NCBI RefSeq assembly: GCF_039523555.1
Contig: NZ_BAAAFN010000004.1
Coordinates: 248,001-312,000 of the forward strand
Origin: Castellaniella daejeonensis
Lineage (GTDB): Bacteria; Pseudomonadota; Gammaproteobacteria; Burkholderiales; Burkholderiaceae_B
DNA length: 64,000 nucleotides
Direction: 5' to 3'
The position numbers and the translations under genes were made by a program. Under the pieces are notes generated by a model. That model was not told the DNA's origin, did no database searches, and worked only from the letters and a program-made list of their open reading frames with translations. Numbering within the stretch: position 1 is the first letter of the stretch; each line of letters opens with the position of its first letter. Shown here piece after piece: positions 52,959-63,371 of the stretch.

Positions 52959-54122
52959 CTAGAGCGTTCCCAGGAATGCGCCCATCCGGTCGACGGCCTC
53001 GCGCAGGCGGTCCAGGCCGGTGGCATAGGAAAAACGCACGGTGCGGCTGGCGTGGGCCTGGCCGAAATCCAGGCCCGGCACCGCGGCGACCCCGGCCTCG
53101 TGCAGCAGGCGGCGGCAGAATTCCGTGCTGTCCAGCCCGTGTTCGCCAATATCGGAAAAAATGTAGAAGGCCCCGTCGGGTGCGGCAGGCACGCGCAGGC
53201 CCAGGCGATCGAATGCGGGCAGCAGGAAGTCGCGGCGTTCCTTGAACGACAGGCGCCGGTGCTCGTAGACCTGCATGACTTCGGGTTCGAAGCAGCTCAA
53301 TGCCGCGTGCTGGGCCAGCGCCGGCGCGCAGATCGCCAGGCTGGCGGCCAGGCGTTCCAGGGCGGGCATCATGGCCTGGGGCGCGATCAGCCAGCCCAGG
53401 CGCCAGCCCGTCATGTGGAAATACTTGGAGAAGCTGTTGATGACCACCAGGTCGTCGTCCAGCGTCAGGCCGCTGAGCGGGGGCTCGTCGTAGTACAGGC
53501 CCAGGTAGATTTCGTCCAGGATGACGAAGCCGCCGCGCGCGCGTACGGCGGCGACCAGGTCGCGCAGGGCCTCGCGCGGCATCGATGTGCCGGTGGGGTT
53601 GCTGGGCGAGGCGATCAGCACGCCGCGCGTGGCCGGCCCCCAGTGGGCATCGATGTCCTGCGGGCGCAGCTGGTAGCGGTGCTCGGCCGTGGTAGGCACC
53701 AGGCGCGTGACCCCGCCGGCGGCCGTGATGAAGTTGCGGTTGGCGGGGTAGGACGGATCGGGCATCAGGATTTCGTCGCCCGGATCGACCAGGGCCATCG
53801 CCGCCAGCAGCAGCGCGCCCGATGCGCCCGATGTGATCAGGACGCGGGCCGGATCCACGGCCGCGCCGAAATGCGTGCCGTAGTAGTGGGCGATGGCTTC
53901 GCGCAGGGCCGGGATGCCGGCGGGCGCGGTGTAGCCGCTCAGGCCGGCGTCGGCGGCCCGGTTCAGGGTCTCCAGCACTCGCGCGGGGGCGGTGAAATCG
54001 GGCTCGCCGATGCCCAGGCTGATGATGTCGCGCCCCTGGGCCGCGAGGGCCTGGGCCTGTTTCAGGACTTCTACGGCGTAGAATGGCGCCGTGCGTTCGG
54101 TTCTGTCGGCCAGTCGGACCAT
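52959..54122 (-). CDS. PLP-dependent aminotransferase, class I/II
   Basis: A 387-residue fold-type I aminotransferase. It opens MVRLADRTERTAPFYAVEVLKQAQAL, and has DIISLGIGEPDF, SGASGALLLAAMALVDPGDEI, SPSNPTGT, the Asp of DEIYLGLYYD and the PLP lysine in SFSKYFHMTGWRLGW. Substrate unknown. The stop is 4 bp from the convergent transglycosylase end. Confidence 0.92.
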   Translation of the reverse strand: MVRLADRTERTAPFYAVEVLKQAQALAAQGRDIISLGIGEPDFTAPARVLETLNRAADAGLSGYTAPAGIPALREAIAHYYGTHFGAAVDPARVLITSGASGALLLAAMALVDPGDEILMPDPSYPANRNFITAAGGVTRLVPTTAEHRYQLRPQDIDAHWGPATRGVLIASPSNPTGTSMPREALRDLVAAVRARGGFVILDEIYLGLYYDEPPLSGLTLDDDLVVINSFSKYFHMTGWRLGWLIAPQAMMPALERLAASLAICAPALAQHAALSCFEPEVMQVYEHRRLSFKERRDFLLPAFDRLGLRVPAAPDGAFYIFSDIGEHGLDSTEFCRRLLHEAGVAAVPGLDFGQAHASRTVRFSYATGLDRLREAVDRMGAFLGTL

Positions 54123-54194
54123 CGCGCAACCTTGCAATGCTGTTCGGAATGAAAGCCCGATTGTAGTCCGTCGTCCTGAGTCCGGAGCCCCGCC

Positions 54195-55100
54195 ATGCAG
54201 TCTCCTTCCCGCCGCGCATTCCTGGTCGGCCGCCGTACGGAACGATCTCCCTGGGAGACCTTCCTGGCGCGGCTGCGCCGTGCCGTGCAGGGGAGCGTGC
54301 ACGATTTCTCCACCGAGACCGGCAGTGCCCGGCTGGTGCCGGGCCACATGCAGGACGTCTACCATGCCCGGTCCCTGTGCCTGGAACACGGCATCACCCT
54401 GGCGCTGGATGGCATGCCGTCGTCCGCGCGGCTGGATGACGGCCCCGTGTTGTGGGTCGAACCGGGGGCCGCGCTGGCGCGCTGCGAACGCCTGGGCCCG
54501 GACGATCCGCGCTGGTTCGTGCAGCCCGGTTGCCTGATCGGCGATCTGGAGCAGGCCGGGCTGCCGCAGTTCCGCGATCAGCCGCCGCACCTGACCGTGG
54601 CGGCCTGGCTGGCCGATCGCCGCGCCTGCGACTGGGACTGCGGCGACACGGCCGCCAGCGGCCTGGTGCATGCGCTGGTGCTGCTGGCCGACGGCACTCA
54701 GGCCAACCTGGGCGCCTTCGGGGTGGACAACCGCAAGCCGCTGGACAATCTGCGCGTCCAGGGCATGATCCCCCGGCTTTTCGAACTTGCCTCGGCGCCG
54801 GCCGCCGACGCCCTGCGGGCCGGCGGCCTGTGGAACGGACGCTACCGGCTCGATGCCCTGCGGCCGGCCGAAGACCGCACCATCAACCTGGCCCACCTGC
54901 TGCTGGGCCATGGCGGCGAGCTGGGCTGGGTGGAGTGGCTGGTGTTCGACGAGCGCGCTGGGCATCCGTGCGAACGGCCCTATGAAAGCCGCTACGGGAA
55001 CCGCCCGGGGACCGGCGAGCCCGGGTGCGAGACAGACCTGGCCGTGCGCGCCCTGTTCGACCCGGACGGCATCTTCCCGGACCAGAGCCAGCAGTTCTGA
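54195..55100 (+). CDS. Protein with a degenerate FAD-binding (PCMH-type) domain
   Basis: A 301-residue protein of uncertain function. The middle looks like a FAD_binding_4/GlcE-type domain: TGSARLVPGHMQDVYHARSLCLEHGITLAL, VEPGAALARCERLG, WFVQPGCLIGDLEQAG, TVAAWLADR and GLVHALVLLADGT. The usual glycine-rich PGG(N)T loop is missing, so FAD binding is unclear. The N-terminus SRRAFLVGRR mimics a twin-arginine motif but lacks a hydrophobic core. It is divergent from the aminotransferase gene. Confidence 0.6.
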   Translation: MQSPSRRAFLVGRRTERSPWETFLARLRRAVQGSVHDFSTETGSARLVPGHMQDVYHARSLCLEHGITLALDGMPSSARLDDGPVLWVEPGAALARCERLGPDDPRWFVQPGCLIGDLEQAGLPQFRDQPPHLTVAAWLADRRACDWDCGDTAASGLVHALVLLADGTQANLGAFGVDNRKPLDNLRVQGMIPRLFELASAPAADALRAGGLWNGRYRLDALRPAEDRTINLAHLLLGHGGELGWVEWLVFDERAGHPCERPYESRYGNRPGTGEPGCETDLAVRALFDPDGIFPDQSQQF

Positions 55101-55177
55101 GGCTGGCCGCCCCGGCCCTGCCGCTTTCCATATGGCCGGCATGCGCCCCCGCCATACCGCGGGCGGGCGCAAGCGGC

Positions 55178-55183
55178 TAGAAT
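55178..55183 (+). promoter_or_regulatory. Candidate -10 box of maeB
   Basis: TAGAAT lies 50 bp before the maeB ATG. TACCGC, 17 bp upstream, is a poor -35. No regulator site is recognised. Confidence 0.35.
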
Positions 55184-55232
55184 GGCTGGCAGCACACCCT
55201 CTTTATTACACTCGTATCAAGGCTGCCTCACC

Positions 55233-57527
55233 ATGGACGAATCCCTCCGCGCCGCGGCGCTCGAATATCACGAGCACGGCCGTCCCGGAAAAATCTCCGT
55301 CACTCCCACCAAACAGCTCTCCAACCAGCGGGACCTCGCCCTGGCTTATTCTCCCGGCGTCGCCGCCGCATGCGAGGCGATCGTCGACGACAACCACAAT
55401 GCCTTCCGCTACACCGGGCGCGGCAACCTGGTCGGCGTGATCACCAACGGCACGGCCGTCCTGGGCCTGGGCAACATCGGCCCCCTGGCCTCCAAGCCCG
55501 TGATGGAAGGCAAGGCCGTGCTGTTCAAGAAATTCTCCGGCCTGGACGTCTTCGACATCGAAATCAACGAGCAGGATCCTGACAAGCTGGTGGACATCAT
55601 CGCAGGCCTGGAGCCCACCTTCGGCGGCATCAACCTCGAAGACATCAAGGCGCCGGAATGCTTCTACGTCGAAAAGAAGCTGCGCGAGCGCATGAACATC
55701 CCCGTCTTCCACGACGACCAGCACGGCACCGCCATCTGCGTGACGGCGGCCTTCATCAACGGCCTCGAAGTCGTGGGCAAGGACGTCTCCCAGGTCAAGG
55801 TCGTGGTGTCCGGCGCGGGCGCCGCGGCCCTGGGCTGCCTGGAACTGATGATGGACATGGGGCTGCCGCTGGAGCACATCTGGGTGTCCGACATCGAGGG
55901 CGTGGTCTACGAAGGCCGCACGGTCCTGATGGACGAAAAGAAGGCCCGCTTCGCGCAGAAGACCGATGCGCGCACGCTGGACGACATCATCGGCGGCGCC
56001 GACGTGTTCCTGGGCTTGTCCGCCGGCGGCGTGCTCAAGCCCCACATGGTGCAGAAGATGGCCGAACGCCCGCTGGTGCTGGCGCTGGCCAATCCCAATC
56101 CGGAAATCCTGCCGGCCGACGCGCTGGCGGTGCGGCCCGATGCCGTGATCGCCACCGGCCGGTCCGACTTCCCCAACCAGGTCAACAACGTGCTGTGCTT
56201 CCCGTACATTTTCCGCGGGGCGCTGGACGTGGGGGCAACCACCATCACGCGCGGCATGGAAAAGGCCGCTGTCATGGCGATCTGCAAGCTGGCCCGGGAA
56301 GAGCAGAACGACATCGTGGCGGCCGCCTACGGCCTGTACGATGTGTCCTTCGGCCCCAACTACTTCATTCCCAAGCCCTTCGATCCGCGCCTGATCGTGC
56401 GGATCTCTCCCGCCGTGGCGAAAGCCGCCATGGACGATGGCGTGGCGACGCGCCCCCTGGCCGACCTGGAAAGCTACGCGGGCCAGCTGGAGCAGTTCGT
56501 CTATCATTCCGGCGCCTTCATGAAGCCGCTGTTCTCGGCGGCGCGCGCCATGATTCGCGACGGTGGCAAGTCGCGCATCGTCTTCGCCGAAGGCGAGGAC
56601 GAGCGCGTGCTGCGCGCCGTGCAGATCGTGGTCGACGAGCGCCTGGCCAAGCCCATCCTCATCGGCCGCCCCGCCGTGCTGGCCGACCGCATCCAGAAAT
56701 ACGGCCTGCGCATCCGCCTGGGGGTCGACGTCGAAGTCACCAATCCCGAGCACGACGAGCGCTTCCACCAGTACTGGACCACGTACTGGGAACTGATGTG
56801 CCGCCGGGGCATCACCAAGGAAATGGCGCGCGTCGAAATGCGCCGCCGCCTGACCCTGATCGGCGCCATGATGGTGCGCCTGGGCGATGCCGACGGCATG
56901 ATCTGCGGCACCGTGGGATCCTATGGCAACCATCTCCGCTTCGTCGACGAAGTCCTGGGGCTGCAGCCCGGCGCGCGCACCTATGCGGCCATGAACATCC
57001 TGCTCCTGGAAGAGCGCACCCTGGCGCTGGCGGATACCCACGTCAACGACAACCCCGACGCTGCGCAGATCGCCGAGATCACCCTGATGGCGGCCGCGGA
57101 AATGCGCCGCCTCAACATCGAGCCCAAGGTCGCGCTGCTGTCGCGTTCCAATTTCGGCACCGGCAGCTCGTCGTCCGGCGAGAAAATGCGCCAGGCCCTG
57201 GATCTGGTGCGCGAACGCGATCCCGGCCTGGAAATCGACGGCGAAATGCATGGCGACTGCGCTCTCGATCCGGCGCTGCGCGAGCGCATCCTGCCGTCCA
57301 CCACGCTGCACGGCGAGGCCAACCTGCTGATCTGCCCCAGCGTGGATGCCGGCAACATCGCCTACAACCTGCTCAAGACGGCGGCGGGCGGCAATGTGGC
57401 GGTGGGACCGTTCCTGCTGGGCGCCAATGCGCCGGTGCATATCCTGACTTCCAGTTCCACCGTGCGGCGGATCGTCAACATGACCGCGCTGACCGTGGTC
57501 GATGCCAACAAACCTCGCCACGCCTAG
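55233..57527 (+). CDS. maeB: NADP-dependent malic enzyme (with phosphotransacetylase-like C-terminal domain)
   Basis: A 764-residue protein with two parts: a malic-enzyme catalytic and NAD(P)-binding region (1-430; YSPGVAAACEAI, DIKAPECFYVEK, FHDDQHGTAICVTAA, VVVSGAGAAALGC) and a C-terminal PTA-like domain (about 440-764; FAEGEDERVLRAVQIVVDE, GSSSSGEKMRQAL). This architecture is MaeB, which decarboxylates malate to pyruvate; the PTA domain is usually regulatory. ATG 55233 is chosen for the typical MDESLRAAALEYH start. It overlaps the patatin gene by 26 bp. Confidence 0.95.
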   Translation: MDESLRAAALEYHEHGRPGKISVTPTKQLSNQRDLALAYSPGVAAACEAIVDDNHNAFRYTGRGNLVGVITNGTAVLGLGNIGPLASKPVMEGKAVLFKKFSGLDVFDIEINEQDPDKLVDIIAGLEPTFGGINLEDIKAPECFYVEKKLRERMNIPVFHDDQHGTAICVTAAFINGLEVVGKDVSQVKVVVSGAGAAALGCLELMMDMGLPLEHIWVSDIEGVVYEGRTVLMDEKKARFAQKTDARTLDDIIGGADVFLGLSAGGVLKPHMVQKMAERPLVLALANPNPEILPADALAVRPDAVIATGRSDFPNQVNNVLCFPYIFRGALDVGATTITRGMEKAAVMAICKLAREEQNDIVAAAYGLYDVSFGPNYFIPKPFDPRLIVRISPAVAKAAMDDGVATRPLADLESYAGQLEQFVYHSGAFMKPLFSAARAMIRDGGKSRIVFAEGEDERVLRAVQIVVDERLAKPILIGRPAVLADRIQKYGLRIRLGVDVEVTNPEHDERFHQYWTTYWELMCRRGITKEMARVEMRRRLTLIGAMMVRLGDADGMICGTVGSYGNHLRFVDEVLGLQPGARTYAAMNILLLEERTLALADTHVNDNPDAAQIAEITLMAAAEMRRLNIEPKVALLSRSNFGTGSSSSGEKMRQALDLVRERDPGLEIDGEMHGDCALDPALRERILPSTTLHGEANLLICPSVDAGNIAYNLLKTAAGGNVAVGPFLLGANAPVHILTSSSTVRRIVNMTALTVVDANKPRHA

Positions 57528-58776
57528 GGAAACGCCAGACCGGCGGCCCGTGCCCGATGCGCCGCCCGTCGCTTCCGACGGGCGCGGCGGGCGGCCCAGG
57601 ATCGGTCTGATCCTCACGGGGGGCGGCGCTCGCGCCGCCTATCAGGCCGGCGTGCTCTCGGGCGTGCTGGAACTGCTGAATCCGGACCGCCGCCGGGATT
57701 TCCGCAATCCCTTCGACATCGTCTGCGGCACATCGGCGGGGGCCATCAATGCCGCCGCCCTGGCCTGCCGGGCGCACCAGCCGCATCGCGCCGTCGATCA
57801 CCTGTGCAACCTGTGGCAGGCACTGCATACCGCGGACATCTATTATTCGGATGCCGCGCGGCTGATGCGCACCGGCCTGCAATGGCTGGGCATGCTGGGC
57901 CTGGGCTGGATCCGGCCCCAGTTGTCCCGCTACGCACCGCATTCCCTGCTGGACAACGAGCCGCTGGCCAGTCTGCTGGGCCGCACGCTCAATTTTTCCC
58001 GCCTGCAGACCAACCTGGACCGCGGCCACCTGAGCGCCCTGGCGATCACGGCGACGGCCTACACCACGGGCGAGCACCTCACCTTCTACCAGGCCCGGCA
58101 GTGCATCCAGCCCTGGTCGCGCACGCTGCGGCGCGCCGTGGCGTGTGCCATCGGCGTGGACCACCTGATGGCTTCCAGCGCCATTCCCTTCGTCTTCCCG
58201 GCCCGCGCCATCCTGACGGGCGGCAGCACGCTCTGGTGCGGGGACGGCTCGATGCGCCAGCTGGCCCCGATCAGCCCGGCCATCCACCTGGGGGCCGAAC
58301 GCGTCTTTGTCGTCGGCACCAACTACAGGGATGAAACCAGCCCGGGCATCCGCGATCTGGACCCGCCATACCCCAACCTGGCCCAGGTCGCGGGGCACAC
58401 GCTGTCGAACATTTTCCTCGATGGCGTGTCCATGGATATGGAGCGCATGGAGCGGATCAATGAGCTGCTTGCACGAATCCCCGCAAATCGTTTAAAAAGC
58501 GATTCACTGCGACCCATCCATACCCTGATGATCGCGCCCAGCCAGTCCCTGGACGAACTGGCGCTGGAGCATCTGGATGAATTGCCGGGCGCCGTGCGCA
58601 CCTTGTTTCGCGTGCTGGGCGTTTCGCCACGCAGGATCGAGCCGGGGGGCGGCGCGCTGGCGTCCTACCTGTTGTTCGAATCCGGCTATACCAGCAGCCT
58701 CATTGCGCTCGGCAGGGCAGACAGCCTGAAGCAGGCAGAGAAAGTCATCGCTTTTTTCAAGGAGTGGTCCGCATGA
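57502..58776 (+). CDS. Patatin-like phospholipase
   Basis: A 424-residue patatin. The oxyanion motif is LTGGGARAAYQAG, the nucleophile is Ser78 (CGTSAGA), and the dyad Asp is Asp248 (CGDGSMR). No signal peptide is visible, so it is probably cytoplasmic or peripherally membrane-bound, and its lipid substrate is unknown. It starts inside maeB (26-bp overlap), and its stop overlaps the barstar start (ATGA), so translation of the three may be linked. Confidence 0.92.
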   Translation: MPTNLATPRETPDRRPVPDAPPVASDGRGGRPRIGLILTGGGARAAYQAGVLSGVLELLNPDRRRDFRNPFDIVCGTSAGAINAAALACRAHQPHRAVDHLCNLWQALHTADIYYSDAARLMRTGLQWLGMLGLGWIRPQLSRYAPHSLLDNEPLASLLGRTLNFSRLQTNLDRGHLSALAITATAYTTGEHLTFYQARQCIQPWSRTLRRAVACAIGVDHLMASSAIPFVFPARAILTGGSTLWCGDGSMRQLAPISPAIHLGAERVFVVGTNYRDETSPGIRDLDPPYPNLAQVAGHTLSNIFLDGVSMDMERMERINELLARIPANRLKSDSLRPIHTLMIAPSQSLDELALEHLDELPGAVRTLFRVLGVSPRRIEPGGGALASYLLFESGYTSSLIALGRADSLKQAEKVIAFFKEWSA

Positions 58777-59234
58777 GTCCGGCCCAGATAAAAAAAATGC
58801 TCACGCAGGGCGTGGTCGATGCCCAGGCGGTGAGCGAGCAGGAAGCCCTGGCGGCCGCCACCGAGGCCGGCCTGGCGGCCTTCGTCGTTGACTGCGATCG
58901 GGCGCGCAACCGTTCCGCCGTGCTGCGCGCCGTGGTCAAGGCCATCGATTACCCGGAGTATTTCGGCGGCAACCTGGATGCCCTGTACGACGGCCTGTGC
59001 GATACCCTGATGGACCAGAAGGAAGGCCTGTTCCTGTGGTTCCGGCACCTGCATTCCGGCGATCCCGCCCTGGCCGAAGACGCCCAGGCCATCCAGGCCG
59101 TCTGCGACGACGTCGTTGAATTCGGCCAGAACAACGAGCGCCGCTTCGCCTACGCCATCCAGCATGCCGGGGCGCATCCGGCGCCCGAGCCGGGCATCGA
59201 TCCCACTCCGTATTCGGGCCGCGAGGAAGTCTGA
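58773..59234 (+). CDS. Barstar-family (barnase inhibitor-like) protein, no cognate RNase
   Basis: A 153-residue protein with the barstar fold signature YFGGNLDALYDGL and a conserved acidic helix. Barstars inhibit barnase-type RNases by blocking the active site with acidic residues; E and D residues are plentiful. No ribonuclease gene is nearby. It is translationally coupled to the patatin gene (GGAG at 58761-58764 as ribosome site) and ends the operon. What it inhibits, if anything, is unknown. Confidence 0.87.
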   Translation: MSPAQIKKMLTQGVVDAQAVSEQEALAAATEAGLAAFVVDCDRARNRSAVLRAVVKAIDYPEYFGGNLDALYDGLCDTLMDQKEGLFLWFRHLHSGDPALAEDAQAIQAVCDDVVEFGQNNERRFAYAIQHAGAHPAPEPGIDPTPYSGREEV

Positions 59235-59249
59235 TCTTTCGCTGGCTGT

Positions 59250-59285
59250 ACGAACGGCGCCCGATCGGGCGCCGTTCGTGTTTTT
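59250..59285 (+). terminator. Intrinsic terminator after the barstar gene
   Basis: A perfect 30-base palindrome (ACGAACGGCGCCCGA and its complement, 59250-59279) is followed by GTTTTT. It ends the maeB-patatin-barstar unit. rsmE, which converges, begins its 3' end 60 bp further on. Confidence 0.9.
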
Positions 59286-59343
59286 GCCGGCCTCGTGCGG
59301 CCCGCCCGGCGGGCGGCTCCGGGTGCGGGAAAGGCGCGGATCG

Positions 59344-60066
59344 CTACCAGTCGAGCAGGGCCGTGGCCGCTGCGGCCAGGGCCAGCCCGGCCGTTTCGGT
59401 GCGCAGGACCCGCGCGCCGAAACGTGCGCCCTGCAGGCCGCTGCGCCGGGCCAGGGCCAGTTCTTCCGGCGACCAGCCGCCCTCGGGGCCGACCATCAGC
59501 GTCAGGCTGTCCCGGACTCCGGCCAGGGCAGCACGGAAATCCAGGGGGCCGTCCGGGTGGCAGAACAGCGCGGGCCCGTCCACGGCTTCGAGGCAGGCGG
59601 CCAGCGGCGCAGGGGGATGGACGGTCATCAGCCGGTTGCGGCCGCATTGCTCGCTGGCGGCCCGGGCGATGGCGCGCCAATGGTCCAGGCGCTTGTCCAG
59701 CCTGGGGCCCGACAGGCGCAGGACGCTGCGCTCGGCGGCCACGGGATGCAATTCCGCCACGCCCAGCTCGACCGCCTTTTCCACGATCCAGTCCATCTTG
59801 TCGCCCGAAGCCAGCCCCTGGATCAGGACCAGCCGGCCATGCAGCTCGCTTTCGACGGCTTCGCATGCTCCCAGCTCGGCCAGGGCGCGGCGGCCTTCGA
59901 TGCGCAGCGTGGCAGGGTATTGGCCGCCCCGGCCGTCGAACAGCACGATGGCCGCGCCGTCCGCGAGCCGCAGCACGCGCACTGCGTGATGCGCCAGGGC
60001 GGCCGGCAGCTCGATGCGTTCGCCGGCGGCCAGCGGGGTCTCGCAGAAGAAGCGGGGATGCGTCAT
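59344..60066 (-). CDS. rsmE: 16S rRNA m3U1498 methyltransferase
   Basis: A 240-residue SPOUT methyltransferase with an N-terminal PUA-like domain (LAHHAVRVLRLADG) and the SAM knot LMVGPEGGWSPEE ... GARVLRTETAGLALAAA. ATG 60066 gives the normal MTHPRFF start; an ATG at 60078 adds four residues. The 130-bp divergent gap to tkt holds both promoters. Confidence 0.94.
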   Translation of the reverse strand: MTHPRFFCETPLAAGERIELPAALAHHAVRVLRLADGAAIVLFDGRGGQYPATLRIEGRRALAELGACEAVESELHGRLVLIQGLASGDKMDWIVEKAVELGVAELHPVAAERSVLRLSGPRLDKRLDHWRAIARAASEQCGRNRLMTVHPPAPLAACLEAVDGPALFCHPDGPLDFRAALAGVRDSLTLMVGPEGGWSPEELALARRSGLQGARFGARVLRTETAGLALAAAATALLDW

Positions 60067-60120
60067 GGCAATGACCATTGTGCGGGTGCCGTGGAATATA
60101 AACCGGATCGGTCGGGGTGG

Positions 60121-60126
60121 TAAAAT
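60121..60126 (+). promoter_or_regulatory. Candidate -10 box of tkt
   Basis: TAAAAT lies 71 bp before the tkt ATG; the region 17 bp upstream is a poor -35. No regulator site is recognised. Confidence 0.35.
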
Positions 60127-60196
60127 CCATGGCTTTGTGATTCTGTATGCGGTGAGGCCATGGCTTCGGTCGTGCAGCGCTTACCCCCGAAACCCT

Positions 60197-62242
<2,046 letters not shown>

Positions 62243-62254
62243 AGGAGCTCCTTC

Positions 62255-63265
62255 ATGACCATCCGCGTCGCCATCAACGGTTACGGCCGCATCGGCCGCA
62301 ATATCCTGCGTGCCCACTACGAAGACGGCAAGAAGCACGACATCCAGATCGTGGCCATCAACGACCTGGGCGATCCCAAGACGAACGCCCACCTCACCCG
62401 CTACGATACGGCGCATGGCCGTTTCCCCGGCACGGTCGAGGTCGACGGCGACTACATGGTCGTCAACGGCGACCGCATCCGCGTGCTGGCCGACCGCGAT
62501 CCGGCCAAGCTGCCCTGGGGCGACCTGGGCGTGGACGTGGTGCTGGAATGCACGGGCTTCTTCACCTCCAAGGAAAAGGCCTCGGCCCACCTGAAGGGCG
62601 GCGCCAAGAAAGTCATCATCTCCGCCCCGGGCGGCAAGGATGTCGACGCCACCATCGTCTACGGCGTCAACCACCAGGTCCTGAAGGCCTCCGACACGGT
62701 CATCTCCAACGCCTCGTGCACCACCAACTGCCTGGCGCCGCTGGTCCACCCGCTGCACCAGCAGCTGGGCATCGTCAACGGCCTGATGACCACCGTCCAC
62801 GCCTACACCAACGACCAGGTGCTGACCGACGTCTACCACTCCGACCTGCGCCGCGCCCGTTCGGCCACGCACAGCATGATTCCCACCAAGACCGGCGCCG
62901 CTGCCGCCGTGGGCCTGGTGCTGCCCGAACTCAACGGCAAGCTCGACGGCTACGCCATCCGCGTGCCGACGATCAACGTGTCCATCGTCGACCTGTCCTT
63001 CGTTGCCGCGCGTGAAACCTCGGTCGAGGAAGTCAACGGCATTCTCAAGGCCGCCTCGGAAGGCCCGCTCAAGGGCATCCTGGCCTACACCACCGAACCG
63101 CTGGTCTCGGTCGACTTCAACCACGACCCGGCTTCCAGCACGGTCGACGCCTCGCTGACCAAGGTCTCCGGCTCCCTGGTCAAGGTCTCCTCCTGGTACG
63201 ACAACGAGTGGGGCTTCTCCAACCGCATGCTCGACACCACCGTGGCCCTGATGGCCGCCAAGTAA
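62255..63265 (+). CDS. gap: Glyceraldehyde-3-phosphate dehydrogenase
   Basis: A 336-residue NAD-dependent enzyme: INGYGRIGRNILRAHYE in the Rossmann fold, catalytic Cys155 in SNASCTTNCLAPLVHP, HSMIPTKTGAA, and the C-terminal SWYDNEWGFSNRM. AGGAG precedes the ATG. It follows tkt by 12 bp; a stem-loop (63282-63312) separates it from pgk. Confidence 0.98.
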   Translation: MTIRVAINGYGRIGRNILRAHYEDGKKHDIQIVAINDLGDPKTNAHLTRYDTAHGRFPGTVEVDGDYMVVNGDRIRVLADRDPAKLPWGDLGVDVVLECTGFFTSKEKASAHLKGGAKKVIISAPGGKDVDATIVYGVNHQVLKASDTVISNASCTTNCLAPLVHPLHQQLGIVNGLMTTVHAYTNDQVLTDVYHSDLRRARSATHSMIPTKTGAAAAVGLVLPELNGKLDGYAIRVPTINVSIVDLSFVAARETSVEEVNGILKAASEGPLKGILAYTTEPLVSVDFNHDPASSTVDASLTKVSGSLVKVSSWYDNEWGFSNRMLDTTVALMAAK

Positions 63266-63281
63266 GGCTGCCGGCATCGTG

Positions 63282-63312
63282 CGACGTGGGGCGGGGCAAC
63301 CCGCCCTCGTCG
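63282..63312 (+). other. Stem-loop between gap and pgk
   Basis: GGGCGGG (63289-63295) and CCCGCCC (63300-63306) enclose GCAA; CGACG (63282-63286) and CGTCG (63308-63312) extend the stem with a small bulge. No T-run follows. It may stabilise the gap mRNA or reduce read-through into pgk. Confidence 0.5.
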
Positions 63313-63371
63313 TATCCGGAACACGCGACGGCGTCCGTGCCGCTATCGAACCCGACCCGAGGACTTCTTCC

